A DNA stretch of 64,000 nucleotides, taken from the NCBI GenBank assembly GCA_036345935.2, contig JADWOT020000002.1, forward strand, positions 15,470,913 through 15,534,912, written 5' to 3'. The translations under genes were made by a program, and so were the position numbers. The DNA is from Taenia hydatigena (lineage: Eukaryota > Platyhelminthes > Cestoda > Cyclophyllidea > Taeniidae). The notes under the pieces were generated by a model, which worked only from the letters and a program-made list of their open reading frames with translations, did not search any database and was not told the origin of the DNA. Shown here one piece after another: positions 1 through 11,841 of this stretch (positions are counted from its first letter, which is position 1; each line of letters starts with the position of its first letter).

Positions 1-1596
1 CGCCATGTCCCATGCAATTGCACAACAAATTGGTTTCTATGTAGCAGCACAGATCGTAATTTTTACGAAGGTGTATCATTAGTAAGACCTGCTTCAGGGT
101 GGGTAGAAGATATGGGATGTGGGGTATGGTTGCCGGGTTGTGCTCAACACTGCACCTCAACAAATTCTTTGCCTTCCTTAAGCTGTAAATTTAGACCGTA
201 CAGCTTTAAGCCAGCAGACGTCGGAGTCTTCTGACGACTCTATACTAACAAAACATAAGTAGGAAGAGAGGAATTACCTACCACGTGTGTTGAAAGCGAG
301 GTTGAGGGATCGGTGGGAGGCTAGTGTTGATGGTGGGTGTGTTAGTGACAGCACCTGAGCAATAGCAACTACATTCGGCGTTGGTCCGTGGTCCGGATAC
401 CTTAGTTACAAAGCCCTAAGAGCAGCAGCATGAGATGATATGGGCCAGTGCATTGTGCTTTGGCTCGAAGATGCCACCGATGACGCCGGGCTGAGCCACT
501 TCTACAGGATCATCCTCCCATGAATCAATGAAATTCATCCAGTCTTCTCCAGTAGCGCATGGACGTGGTATGTACCCATGGTTCGATTCTGTTGATTGCG
601 CTGAATTTGGCTTCGTCCTTAATTTTTGTTTGTTGCACTGTGAAACACTGACACCCATTTTGAATAACGGACAGAACAATTGCTCATTGCTCTTTTGCTT
701 CGCAAGAGTCCAGTGTTGGCCACCAACTGTTTTGAATTGGTACTATCAGGTATTGTTTTTAGGAAAGGGTGTAAAAGCTTACCTCTGATTGGCGTTCGCA
801 TCGGTCGAGAAACGAGACATTGGCACAGTCTCAGTTTCTTATGAGTTTATTCCCATAAAATACATCATCACATACAGACCTAGCAACGGAAGCGAATCAT
901 ACCCAATATCTTATTATGTGAGTTTGCGTTAGGCACTGACACATCATTTTGTGCTGGGATTTTTTGATGGCATTTCGCTGGGTGCGCTTCTTTAAGGCAA
1001 TTAGCAGTGATTTGACTAGAATTGGTGACAAATTGAAGCTCTCTGTGGTGTTTCTTTGATGAAGCAGATCGTGAATGGGCTGAATGTTAGTAACATTGAT
1101 TCCACATCCAGCCACAAGTGCAAAGTAAAGTTAAATAGGTGGGTCGTCCTACGTTTCGAAGATAAAACTTGGTCGGAATGTAAAGCTGCTTTGTTTTGAT
1201 TGCAATATAATTGCCATGGTAATTTTGAAAAGGATTTATAGTTTAGCTTTTAGCAAGAGCGCCTCTAAGTCTTTTGAGAGATGCCGCCGAAAACAAGCGG
1301 GAGGGAGGAGTGTAAAGAGCTTTTGGTATTAGGAAAACGTCTTTTTCAAAGAATTTATTAATCAAGCCTACAACTCTGCAATAATTTTATTTTGGGCCAC
1401 AGATAAGCTTGACAGTCGTCTTTAGACTTAACTACCTCGATGGGCAGTAATCGTGTCGCTGGACCTTTGCGGTCAAGTAACAGGGAATTTCCGAAAGTTA
1501 GCAGATTAAACCATTGGAGGAATGAACTGGTTATGCTAACAGCAAATCCCTGCTGTTTTCTCTTCAATTATATCGGATGAGGAATTCTCACTGGGG
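1..1596. other. Intergenic or intronic DNA, nothing recognised
   Basis: Only short open frames occur (under 90 codons) on both strands, with no domain signature and no convincing splice-bounded coding stretch. A GGTTCGATTC string near 566 resembles a tRNA T-loop but has no pairing T-stem or acceptor stem. Confidence 0.5.
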
Positions 1597-1977
1597 ATGG
1601 AAGCATCCAACATCCCACTATTCGACTACCTTTCAATGATCAGGTACCGATCTCACACGCGCATTGTCGGTATGCATGTCTGCACTTTTTCTGTTCATTC
1701 GACTGAAAGAGGTAAGAGTTTTATTTTTAGAGAGGCAGCATTTGCAGGACATGACTGCTGTGGTAGCATAATCTATTTGGCAGATTATTTGCGCCTCCCG
1801 GAGGATGATTTTGTACCCACCTTGGAATCTCTTGCGCCTCATCAAACATTGTCGATTGCGGTGATTATAAATGCGGCGAGAGATGAATCAAGTGAGTTTG
1901 ATAGTCTGACGCGATTCACTCAGAGCCTTGGTGGCTTGGACGGCTCCCTGCTGGCTACCGTGCTGACGTGTTGGTGA
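1597..1977 (+). CDS. Possible unidentified ORF, 126 codons
   Basis: One of the longer open frames in the window, running from ATG to TGA at 1975-1977. Codon choice looks natural, and the second half reads as mixed hydrophobic and acidic protein (for example LESLAPHQTL and ARDESSEFDSLTRF). I recognise no family. An internal pyrimidine-rich stretch ending in TTTTTAG near 1732 could be a splice acceptor, so the true coding part may be only the downstream portion. No signal peptide or membrane segment is evident. It could equally be a chance open frame. Transcript support would decide. Confidence 0.25.
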   Translation: MEASNIPLFDYLSMIRYRSHTRIVGMHVCTFSVHSTERGKSFIFREAAFAGHDCCGSIIYLADYLRLPEDDFVPTLESLAPHQTLSIAVIINAARDESSEFDSLTRFTQSLGGLDGSLLATVLTCW

Positions 1978-4900
1978 ATACGGCATATCAGGTGCAAGTA
2001 AAGGAACTTCACCAAGTGATGCGGTTGAATAGAATGGATCTGTCAAGAATTAATCCCTAAAATAACAAAAAGTGGTCAAGAGAGTGACCCTGTGCTGTTT
2101 AAAAGGCGATCTATTTGATTTGATCTCCATTACGTTTAGCATTGACGTGAGATTTTATTTTTTGCTTGTATTTTGCGCTGTTAGTTCGAGTAATTTAATG
2201 AGGAGCGGTCTGGAAATGACTAGCAGTGGACAAATCAAAACAGCCAAGTCCTTGATGTGGCTCACATTCTGTTTAAGTCATTCGAAAAGGTTAGTCTGCT
2301 GCTCCTATCATCTTCCGATCAGGCATAGCATTTGCGAACGAATTGTTCCCTGAGGAATGGGGATTTTTCAGAAGCTACGAGAATTCTTTTGTGATGCTTA
2401 GACCACCCTACAATTAGTATTCCAACCCTGACATGCTCGGTCCCTTATTTACATTTCAACTATTCCTTTTTCCTATTTTGAGCTTGTTCACCTCTTCCTA
2501 GTGAATCCAAAGTAGATGTCTGTGTGTCCGTTATACATTTTCTTTCTCCCTTCACCATTTACTAAAGCCGCGGTTGTTTTCTTGATAAAACCGACACAGA
2601 ACACAGAGCGGCCAGAAAGAACAGGTGAGGTTTAACTCCGCGTTTAGGACACCACACTCGTGATGAGTATATCGTTTCGTGTATGAACGCGTAGCACAGT
2701 GAGGACAGCCGTGACTGAGTCATTACTAACTTTCAAAAAGCTGCGAAAAAGGCTTGGTGCATGGGTTATCTGGATGCTTTCGCATCATACCTATTCATGA
2801 GTTCTTATTTACCCACCGCAATCAGCTCAGTCGCTAGTCTCAAACGCAAGGCAAATGTGCATTCCAGGAACACCAGCATTTTCTAATCTAAGACAAAATG
2901 CGAGAATCTCAGCAACTAATAAGCAGGGTTCTTTCGACGACCCGACTTCATTAACCAAGTCATGCCAAGTTCCACTTTGTGGTCTGATCATAAGCATTTG
3001 GTTGAAGACGGGGTCCAAATAGTATCTTGTAGGTAGTAAGTATGACCATGGCCTAAGCCACCCTTTCTACAACCATTCCATTCGCGTTTAATTTGGCCAG
3101 TGTCACATGCACAGCAGTGTCTCGGAGCTTTTACTCATCTAAATATCTTAGCAGCACTGCAGCCACGAACGCGGCTGCGGACTCAACAACCTATGCCCCT
3201 CATGTCTTCATGGTTTACAACATGCGCAACATTGGTTTTTTTCTCCCTCTCATTCTCTTCCTTGTACCGTTGCTCTACTTCTTCGTCTTAATCACCCCTT
3301 TCTGTTCTCAGGCTCAATCACTTCGAATCCCCCAATCTCTCTTCTTTTGCTCTTACCACCTCCTTTTTCGTCCTTCTCTTCCTCTTTCGCTCCATAGTTG
3401 ATGGATGATAAGTGCTGAAACAAATACTGCAAAGGAGCACCATTAACAACTTCATTATTGTAACACAAATTAGTCGCATTTCGGTCCCAAATATTGCCCA
3501 TTGGTCCCTGCCGTGATTTGCCTAGAAGTGATGAGCGCCGATGCCGTCCTCATGCCCCTGACTTAGCAAAAGCATAGACCTATTCGAAGACCACGCAAGT
3601 TGGCAATCGTACAGCTTCTATGAAGGGAGCGAAATTGAAGAGGTGCAGGAGAGCTTATCGCCATTGCTACTGCTCAAAGAGTGTGAGTAAAAGAAAGGAA
3701 AAGATATCTGTGGTTTGCAAAAAAAAGGATAATAAGTAAAAAACAAAAGCAACAATTTTGCATAGGAAATAGGCTGATAAACAAGAAGGCATGGAGAATG
3801 AGGCAAATAAAAGAAGTTGAAGGGAGTTGCTGTGGCGCAGCTTGCATGGGTAAGGGAAACGAGTGAGTGGGACCTTCTCGGCTGTCGGCGCGGGTCTTCC
3901 TTCCTTCTAATCCCCCTTGACGAACAAGAACTCAATTTGCTGGCTAACTGGCTAGCTGGCATGTGAAATTGAGGTAGGATAAAGAAACGCTTAATAAAAT
4001 TATGTAAACAGGGCATTTGCTTGTACCACGTGTACGCCAAGCAAGCAAGCATCGCAAGCATCTCTGTAACAAGCATTTTCGGACGAATCACAACCAAGGG
4101 TAGGATCACCTCAGGAGCAGTTTCCAAAGGCCATTTCCATTTCTTCTGTTAAGGTTGTCACCGGTCATCTTAACCAAAGCATATGCTCTTCTTTCGTTGC
4201 GTTAAGGTCTGCTGTTAAGAAGCAAGGATCAGTTAGGCTCCCTAACCCAAGCGTCACATTTAAGCACAGTTAAAGCAAACAATTGAATATCAGTTAGCGC
4301 AGGTTTACTCTCCACCTGTGCATTGCAGCCAATCTCTCGGTTCCTTTAAGGTTACCTGAGGCTCCTCGACGCGCGCCACGTTTGCTGCCGTACAGCAGGA
4401 TTAAAATTTGTTCTATTCTATGAAACATTTTGAAAGCAAAACTTATAAAGTCTGATTAGTAGCAGGCCGTTATCACCACCCGAGGTTCTACATAAGCGTG
4501 TGTGCAAAAAATTTCATTGCTGGCACACATTATGAATGCAGCGTCCCGAGACTTCCATGAAGGCAAAAGAAGGCATAATACTAGGGTCGAATAGATAAAT
4601 ATTCAATAAATAGAGGGAACGGGGCTGCTGGCACGGCGCGGAGGCCAGCCCCACCTGACTAGAGCAATATGGTCAGTCAGGACAAAGCACTACAATGACC
4701 TTCAAAAACATGGCATTTAGGACAATAAACATAAGTGGTAAAAATTGACCCAGTAACATTTTTGTGTAGATCTAATGTTTTGAATCAAGTTGCATACAAT
4801 ATAGTCACTGTTTTGTAACCGGAGCGATGCAAGATGTTGCAGATGCCTTCTCCATTTGCAAATTCGTGTTTTTTTAGAGGTTCTTCGTGAGCAACTCATT

Positions 4901-6010
4901 CACACCAGCATATTCCAATGTGCGGCTAATTTGAAAAGGACTTCAGGGAAACAGCAGTACAGGCAGCCCTACACAAGAAAAGTGCACTCCAGAAAAAACA
5001 TTTTGGTGCTGACGTAGTAGCGAGGCGATCAATCAACCGTTCTGCCTTTGTAGTAAAGTTAGTCAATCGGCCGCGAGGACCACACACCTCGGCCAGCATT
5101 TTGACAAGGTGAAGTAGAAGTGTACGCTAAAACGACCAGTGATATGCCCAATGGTCACTCCTGCAAGGCAAAGTGGCATCCAACTGATCACGTTTCATCC
5201 CTACCACTAACATCACAACTTAACTTAGAGACCTCCCCTTCCGCCTACTGACTAGCAATGAGCCTTCTGAAAGACAGCTTTCATTGTTGGATCAAATAAC
5301 CCTGTTATCGCTAAAGGAACATTGTGGACTCTTGATGGCAACGCCCTAAAACGATAGAAGAAGGGAATGGAGACCATATTGCGTAATGTATTGGCTGCCG
5401 AAGCAACTCTTGTTAGCGTTATCGCTGAAAACAAAGAAAAGGATTGAAGCCTTAATAACCTAAGGTGGTACCAGCAGTAGTGCTAGAAAGCTTCATAGCA
5501 GCGAAAGTGACTACTTGAAAACCAAAATACCTGAGTTCAGAGACCGATTCAGTGGATGATCAAAGGCGCAGATTCCTCCTATGAGAACGCTATATTGATT
5601 TTGAAAAAGGGTGGATCTTGCTCCTCTGCACCACTAGTGTCATGCTTTCTCTGCGCCAAGTTTACACAGACAAGGTAGTCCATGATCAACGACTAAACAC
5701 GTATGTGTCAATTATGATACTTTGATGTCCGAAAAGAGGGTGCGTAACTGTGTGAGGGGGATTGAATGAATGAGAAAACAAAGAACTCCATCAAACATCG
5801 CGTTATGCAATTGCACTTTGATGATTTCATGGATGCTAGAAGTAAATCGGCGAATCCATCCGAAGTTATGAACAATGTTGAAATGAAGCGCCCATCTTTT
5901 CCTCCAGCATGGGGCCATATTGACGAGGCTTGTGGGTATCGCAAAAATATCACATCCATACTCAATCAACGCATAGGACCAAATGTTACAGACAAAATAG
6001 TACCAGTTCA
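1978..6010. other. Non-coding region, low-complexity pyrimidine/purine stretches
   Basis: No domain was recognised. The 3240-3420 and 3650-3850 stretches are strongly pyrimidine- or purine-biased, which explains the long open frame on the minus strand at 3618-4127. Overlapping open frames on both strands at 5712-6047 give no recognisable protein. Confidence 0.45.
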
Positions 6011-6020
6011 GGTATTGCAA

Positions 6021-6172
6021 ACTACCAGAATGCGGCACTTGCAGTAGATTACGCGGATCTCAGACCAGGCAAAGTACTAAAAATTATACCGAATTACGCA
6101 AAACTGCAGGATCAAGATGGGGATTGGGGAACAATTGTTAATGACAAGGCACTCGTTCCATGGTTTTTGTAG
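6021..6172 (+). CDS. Possible terminal coding exon, unidentified
   Basis: The stretch follows a possible splice acceptor (ACCAGTTCAG, ending at 6020). It stays open to TAG at 6170-6172 with even codon use. It would encode a hydrophilic tail of about 50 residues, including DYADLRPGKVLKIIPNY and ending in ALVPWFL. I recognise no family. The upstream frame at 5766-6020 is open and could be the preceding exon, but it lies in a different frame and its border is unclear. The call rests on codon plausibility and one acceptor motif only. Confidence 0.22.
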
Positions 6173-6850
6173 CGCTTCCCACTTAAGGATTGATAAGTCC
6201 ACTTCATATGTAATTAAACGCATTTCCCTGCAACACCCCTCTGCTCTTTTCTTTCCACACTCCTCTGCAGTCTGCGAATTCACGAACCACTTACCTCTGT
6301 GCTGTGCGAAGGTAGTAGTCTCGATCCCTTTACTCTCGCCTGCCACCTCGAGGAAGCGTCAAACCCGAGAAAGTCCTTTCAGACTCGGGCCATGTTCTTT
6401 TCACTGAATTTGATCCGTTATATTACATATCAGAGAAAAGGACTCCGCTAGAAGGGCACGACTCTTGCACAACTCCCCAAATCATAGCACGTGAATTAGC
6501 CAATAGGATGACAATTATAACAAAGGCATATGCGTGAAGCCTGGCCCTTCCAAAGGCCTGCATTTTGTCTGAGCGAATACGACCGAATGCCAGTGGAGGG
6601 AGCGATGTAATGCGGTGGGCGAAACCAGGTCGCTATAGCATGAGGAAGATAAAAAAGCTCTTAAAGCCATTGCAGGCCTTGTTCCAGTCCTATCTCATGC
6701 ACAATTAGAAGGAGCGTTCAGACATTGCAGGAGTCAAGGATCTGCATAGCGTCTGGCACATTGCAACCACCTTACCTTCCCTCCCAAATAATACCTTAAG
6801 CCACCCCAAGTGACACCGTGGGTGATTGACGTAATCATTTGCTTCTTGAG

Positions 6851-7084
6851 GCCGCGTACTGCAAGGAAACACCACTGGTGGATCGCAGACTCCATTACAC
6901 ACATGACGGAGACAATGTCTGTCAGGTGGTGACAGTGTTATCTGATTCAGAGGGACTGACAAAAGCCAGAATCACGCCTGACAAGATCGAGAAGCTTATG
7001 GCAAACTTCAATTTCACGAGTCCTCTTCCTCAAAATTATGACGATGGCTTTCACGTGGTTGCGTCGTCCACCTGCCTTGAGTAG
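6851..7084 (+). CDS. Likely terminal exon of an unidentified gene
   Basis: A good acceptor (pyrimidine-rich CATTTGCTTCTTGAG) ends at 6850. From there 77 codons read in phase 0 to TAG at 7082-7084. The predicted piece is soluble and highly protein-like: KETPLVDRRLHYTHDGDNVC, then QVVTVLSDSEGLTKARITPD, then EKLMANFNF. The same frame has a stop (TGA at 6827) just upstream of the acceptor, which fits an exon start here. An AATAAA hexamer at 7410-7415 could serve as a poly(A) signal. An internal CAG/GTGGTG could act as a donor, so the exon may be shorter. I do not recognise the family. Confidence 0.4.
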   Translation, partial: AAYCKETPLVDRRLHYTHDGDNVCQVVTVLSDSEGLTKARITPDKIEKLMANFNFTSPLPQNYDDGFHVVASSTCLE

Positions 7085-8317
7085 AGTGAGTAGACCTTTG
7101 CTCACATCACTTTTCTTGGATGATTGGAAAACATCCTGCTACAGACAATTCCCTATTTTGAAAACGTCGGCCCTTCTTAATGCTACTGCTTTCACTATTT
7201 GTGAATGGATGCAACAACTACAGCCTATTTGTGCATTAATTATTTTATACAAATACATTTCCCCCAACAATGCATTATGTACTCTTCAACACGTCTTCCA
7301 TGCGACTTTCAGTCTATGGAGGGGTCTAATGAGCCATGCCATCGACGTTTAGTCAAAACGAAAGGGCGTCAATGTGCAGGATTTAAACGCAATTACACAA
7401 TGCACGTGTAATAAAACGCATTTTACAAATCTCACTGTAGCTCTTTGAGAGCACGCTGAAGATAAAAGTTGACATGGCACTTGAGAGGAATAAAAATGTT
7501 CAGCATGTAGAGAGAATTGGAGCTACTAGCACAGCCAAACAGACAACACGGAAATAAGTCGATATGGTTAGAGAACGTGGGTTCTTTTTAGTGATTTAAG
7601 TTCACTGGTTTGAGGGGTCGTATTACTTCGTCGAAGTATGTTCTTTAGCATATGACTTGGGTGATCAATGTGAAGTTGCATCCTTTTAGTGCTGGACGAA
7701 TTTGTTCTGCTCTGTTAAGGTTAAATATGGCGCTAATAATGTCCCGTTACCTATGCTCCCTGCTAATCTGTTTCTTTAGTGCATCACGTTCACTATGCTG
7801 CCTCCTTTAGATGCCAAAGCGTACTCAGCCTTCTAGAAGTAATAAAGGAAAACAGAAGGATAAAAACCTTTTACAAAATTACATGTATCTTTTGCTGACA
7901 AACCTCGCAATATTAAGATTATGCATTTATATGTTGTTAACATTTATTGTATACTTCCCCATTTGTGCGCACTTTGTAAATTGCCATGTCTAGCATTTAA
8001 CACTTAAATTTTACGCCTAAGTTAAAATTGTTAGTAATAACAATAATTGCTGTTTTGTCAAAAAACATAAAGTCAAAAGTTTGTTTGTTTTACCGAATGA
8101 ACCTTAAAGTGATTGGTCAGGTATGTATGCGGCTGGGATAAGTGCTGTGCATTTTTAGGGACCATTGCTTTGGGCTAGTGAGCCTTTATCCGCTGTCAAA
8201 AGTTGGAAATTTAGTAAGTATTTGATACCTTTCTTACTACTTTCTGGTTGGCTAGTTGTTATCAGTTTTTAGGCGTGAGTTTGCTTCGTTTATACACATA
8301 CTTGCTGGAGTAAATGT
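7085..8317. other. 3' flank, AT-rich, nothing recognised
   Basis: AT-rich sequence with an AATAAA at 7410-7415 and otherwise only short frames. No domain or RNA gene was seen. Confidence 0.45.
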
Positions 8318-9091
8318 AAAGGCCTCTTAATGGGACTATTAAGACGGTTTCTTTTCAAAGGCAAGGTCTCCCCACGTGCACTTTTTATTGTACAGCGGTA
8401 AATTATGCCTGTTTTGGCATTTTGCGAGGCTGTTTGTCTTTTTTAAATGACGTTGGCATTTGATTAATGAGGAGTGATTTTGTGGAGAGAAGTTATAACC
8501 TTACCAAGTGCCTGGCAATTGCTTGATGCTCTCTTGTGACTAAATACATATTGCATGGATACGTATGCATGTACCTTTTTGCTTTCTTTATCAGTTTATA
8601 TGTTAGACCAACCGTTTCCGAAATAGCTGCAGTTGCTGTGAAGACTTTTTGTTTATTATTTTCACTGCCCAGTCGCGTTGATTTTTCATGCAGCAAAGTA
8701 ATTCTTGCGAATAAGTAGGATTGTTTTGGCTGTTTTCAAGTGGTTTGTTATTTTAGTATGAATGAGTTTTGATTAATGCGGTCCAATTTGATGAAGAGAC
8801 TTGTAACTTTGGTAAAGTGAACGCAAAAGCCTCATAATGTGACCGTCAGGGAGTTTTATTTTCCAACAGCAGTGCCCCACTCACGTACTCTTCTTGCTGT
8901 ACGACACCCTAAGGGGCAAATCAAGATTGTTTTGGCAATTTGTAATTAGTTTACATTCTAATGACGGCGGATTTTGTTGAGAGGAGTTCCAACGTTGCTA
9001 GGTATGTGGTAACTACTTATTATTTTCTCGCTGATAAGTATCCATATTTATACACCTTATTATCCCTTTTATTTGTCCGTTTCCATGCTAG
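8318..9091 (+). repeat. Diverged tandem duplication with exon-like cores
   Basis: Three related blocks recur. A TGTTTTGGC motif at about 8410, 8723 and 8928 is followed by an ATG-headed core at 8467, 8776 and 8961. Copies 1 and 3 translate similarly (MRSDFVERS and MTADFVERS), while copy 2 is more decayed. An AAAGGCCTC-like block recurs at 8318 and 8825. A TTAGA...GCTGCAG block recurs near 8603 and 9088. Copy 3 ends in a strong donor (GCTAG/GTATGT, exon end 9001). The pattern suggests duplication of a short exon with its intron flanks. Period and identity vary, so this is an old duplication. Confidence 0.5.
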
Positions 9092-9167
9092 AATAGACGT
9101 TGGAGAAGAAGCTGCAGCAGCAACGAGTGCGAATCTCGCCTTCGCTATCACTCCATACATTTCTTAG
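9092..9167 (+). CDS. Candidate short exon (76 nt), basic peptide
   Basis: The acceptor is TTTGTCCGTTTCCATGCTAG ending at 9091, and the donor is CTTAG/GTAAGA at 9168. In phase 0 it reads NRRWRRRSCSSNECES and onward without a stop, ending in phase 1. That phase matches the next candidate exon at 9217. In the alternative frame continuous with 8961-9001 the reading ends in TAG at the exon border, so the frame is not settled. Function is unknown. Confidence 0.28.
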
Positions 9168-9216
9168 GTAAGATTGGATTGTGCCTAATGAGTCGTTGCT
9201 GTTTTTTTGGGCGCAG

Positions 9217-9273
9217 CAATAGAGTCGATGTGTGGTCTTATGTTGGGTGGAACGGTGCTTTTCGCGTTTACCC
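9217..9273 (+). CDS. Candidate short exon (57 nt), hydrophobic
   Basis: The acceptor is CTGTTTTTTTGGGCGCAG ending at 9216, and the donor is ACCC/GTAGGT at 9274. Joined in phase 1 to 9092-9167 it reads IESMCGLMLGGTVLFAFT, whose second half is hydrophobic. The 49-bp intron between the two is very short but possible in flatworms. Function is unknown, and this could be the N-terminal part of the membrane-protein gene that follows. Confidence 0.25.
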
Positions 9274-9699
9274 GTAGGTTCTTTATCCCGCATTGGATGT
9301 GTGGTGAAAGGTGGCCTATTTTTCCATTACTACGATATGCGTGTCGTTGGAGCACATATAGATAGCGGAGGACGGGAGGTGTTGATGTGATCCTTGCTGC
9401 GAAACATGTTGTGCAGGGGGCCTCGGTGATGGCTTAATCGTAGGTTCCTTAGCTTTGTGGGCATGATTTGGTGTCTCTGAGCGAGGTAGACGCAGCAGCG
9501 GCAGGAACGGAGGAAGACGGGGTGGCTGGTGGGAAGCTTTGGTATCACTACACAGACTACTTTGTAGCAGTCTTAAACGCTTGCTTGTTAAGGTGTTTCC
9601 TTTTTTCCTAAGAGTAGTTTTGTTTGTGGGTGTTAGCCTTGCAGCGCACTGGACCCTCGCTAATCAGCCTTTCCATTGCTCGGTTTTTTTCCTTTTCAG

Positions 9700-11791
9700 A
9701 TGCCACAAACTTACTCTGGTATTGATGGTGGTGGTGAAGTAACATTTGATGTGTGGAACGGTAGGCAATGCGAGATGTTGGAGTCATTCGCGGTGGCGGC
9801 AACGTCTCCGTCTCGGTTGTGCGATGCGGATGTCAGCAGGCATGGAGGCCACGGACTACTACTGCTATTATATCTCCACCTCTTTGTCTTCGCCGGGCAT
9901 GGGTGGGTGGCGGAGAGTGTAAAGGCTAGGGAAGCTCTGTCGTGGGTGTGTGAAAGAGTGGAGGAGACGTTCTCTTACGACGACGAATGGAAGCGCTATG
10001 GACCAGGGTCTACTGGTGGCAGCTGCCGTATACTTTGCTTCCGCAGGTACAGAAATGTTTTTGCTGTGGGAGGGTGGCAGTTAATTTGTTGCTGACTGTA
10101 CAGGCGATGGGTGGTGGTGCATCGTCTCAGAGGAAGTAAGCAAGTGAGTAGGTCTCCACTGTTGAGTGTGTTGGGCGCGAATTGTTAGAGGAGCGTCTTG
10201 CCGCTTCCACTACTACTGCGACTTAGCCCTGAGAAGGAGAATGGATTGAAAAGGAGTGAGTTGGTGTGTGTGAAGAGGAGGAAGTAAGGAGGCTGGGTGG
10301 CGCTTAGAGGGGAGGAGGGGGGAGGGGGACATGAACGCCAAGTAGGCGGTCGAGTTGGGCGGACAGGCTGTGGTTTACTATTCGGGAGGACTCGTGGTGG
10401 TCGCTCGTGTCGGCCTCAGGGTTGAGTGCGCCTTTGTTGATCTGTGCTTTGCTCACATAAAGAGGCGGGGAGGCGACTCAGTCTTCCTATGCCTTGCTTC
10501 CGTGCAGGCCTCTGCTTCCGTCGGCGCCGCTGGTTCCACCGCTGCCGTGTACGCGCGGACATCGCCACCGACGAAGACATTCGTTCATCCACCGATCTCT
10601 ACAACAACAACAGTTTTGTAAGCGCCTTGCATTCATTAGTTGTTATTAATGGCGTCTGCCCATCTTGTGGATACACGAGAGCTTAAAGTTTTTACAGACT
10701 CACCTTGGATAATATGTTTTGTCTAGGTGTACAAGCGAATTATCCATATCGAGTTTCCTGCCTTTCTTGGATTCCTGCAAAGCCTCTATGCAGTTGACTT
10801 AGCCATTGAAATGCAAGTGCTGTAAACAAAACCAAACCAACGGTGATATGCTTGTGGCAGGTTATATCAATGCTTGTTTAAAATACGGGTTTCTTACAAA
10901 AAAACACGGCTGATAAGGTGTTGTTTTTACAGTTATCAGGTTTCTTGTATCCTGAAAAGGTAGAAAATCTTGAAGAAAAATACAAATAAAGTATTTTGCA
11001 GCCTTAAAGTACTAGCAGCAGGCAGTATTTGCGGTTGAACTAATTGGTGGAAAGGTCTAAACGTATTTAAGGGTGTAAATTCTATTTTTACCAACTTCAA
11101 TCATGGAGAGAACACTGGCTTCTCACTAATGAGAACATTAGAAAAAGGCGAGTTGGTAAGCACTTCACTTTAAGAAGTCGTTGAATCAGGAAGTGCGGCG
11201 ATTGGGTGCCGCACGGAGCGATTGAATCGGTCCTTCCCAATAGTAAAGGACGATGATTTGAAATTTGCATATTTCACGGTGGTTGGTGAAGACTGTTTCA
11301 GCGACTGATGCAGTACATTTGAGAAGGTTGTGACTATAGCAGTGAAGGAAACAAGTTTTCTAGCAGAAATGTGAAATTGTGTCCACTCGAGTGTATGATC
11401 AATGTGGCTCTGATTGCAACCAGTGCTTAAGTGATGCTTTCGCCTCGATTCTCTCAACTTGGTTAGTTGTAAATGAAATGGCCAAAATTATGCGGTGGCG
11501 GGATGGAAATTTTAATCATAAATTAATAGCGCTTGTTTATCCCGACTTACCGGAGGTAGTAGCGGGGGCGTACATTTGCTTGGAATAATCCTCTCTCTTT
11601 AGTGTTAGGGTGATGTGAAAGTGAATAGGAAAATGGTGATGTGTTTGAATTGATGGAAATGGTCCCTTTTGCACTTGCAGCAAGCCAAGCGGCAACAATG
11701 TGTCACGGAGTGGCCCCGCGGACACATTGAGGTGAATGCTCGGACCGATTTTCCGCCCGTATCGGTGGAGGTGTGGTGGCAGAGGTGGTAG
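9700..11791 (+). CDS. Predicted small single-pass membrane protein, four exons
   Basis: Phase-consistent model: exons 9700-9760, 9930-10046, 10508-10617 and 11681-11791, with stop TAG at 11789-11791. Total 399 nt, about 132 residues. The borders are canonical: acceptors TTTTTTCCTTTTCAG, GGCTAG, TTGCTTCCGTGCAG and CCTTTTGCACTTGCAG; donors AACG/GTAGGC, CGCAG/GTACAG and TTTT/GTAAGC. The second exon's GGCTAG acceptor is the weakest. The transmembrane segment GLLVAAAVYFASAGLCF is assembled across the second intron and is followed at once by RRRRWFHR, a classic positive-inside stop. The tail then reads DIATDEDIRSSTDLYNNNSF. An initiator at ATG 9998 is an alternative start. No known family was recognised. 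The in-phase creation of a membrane anchor is the main support. Confidence 0.38.
10309..10328 (+). other. G-rich tract, potential G-quadruplex
   Basis: Runs of 4, 2, 6 and 5 guanines separated by single adenines, inside a predicted intron. This is a compositional observation only. Confidence 0.5.
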
Positions 11792-11841
11792 TGCCGGCGA
11801 TCCTCCCACAACGATCTATGGCTTCATTGGGCAGTCTTGAG

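Noticed and set aside
560..590. tRNA T-loop-like GGTTCGATTC
   Set aside because: The bases on either side do not form a T-stem, and no acceptor, D or anticodon arm is present upstream.
2827..3018. Protein-like minus-strand frame (63 codons)
   Set aside because: Codon use is plausible but neither border shows a good splice site and no domain is visible. Not enough to annotate.
3618..4127. Longest open frame in the window (169 codons, minus)
   Set aside because: It lies over polypyrimidine/purine-biased DNA, has low-complexity Ser/Phe/Leu content and no domain, and other frames are similarly open. Chance is the likelier explanation.
9700..10095. 139-codon plus-strand frame at 9676-10095 read straight through
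   Set aside because: The splice-based model in the +1 frame gives a membrane helix and good borders. The straight-through reading starts in a polypyrimidine tract and has no domain.
11783..11840. Alternative terminal exon ending in TTIYGFIGQS
   Set aside because: It would need a 51-bp intron and an incoming phase that does not match the exon ending at 10617. The phase-matched reading to 11791 is preferred.
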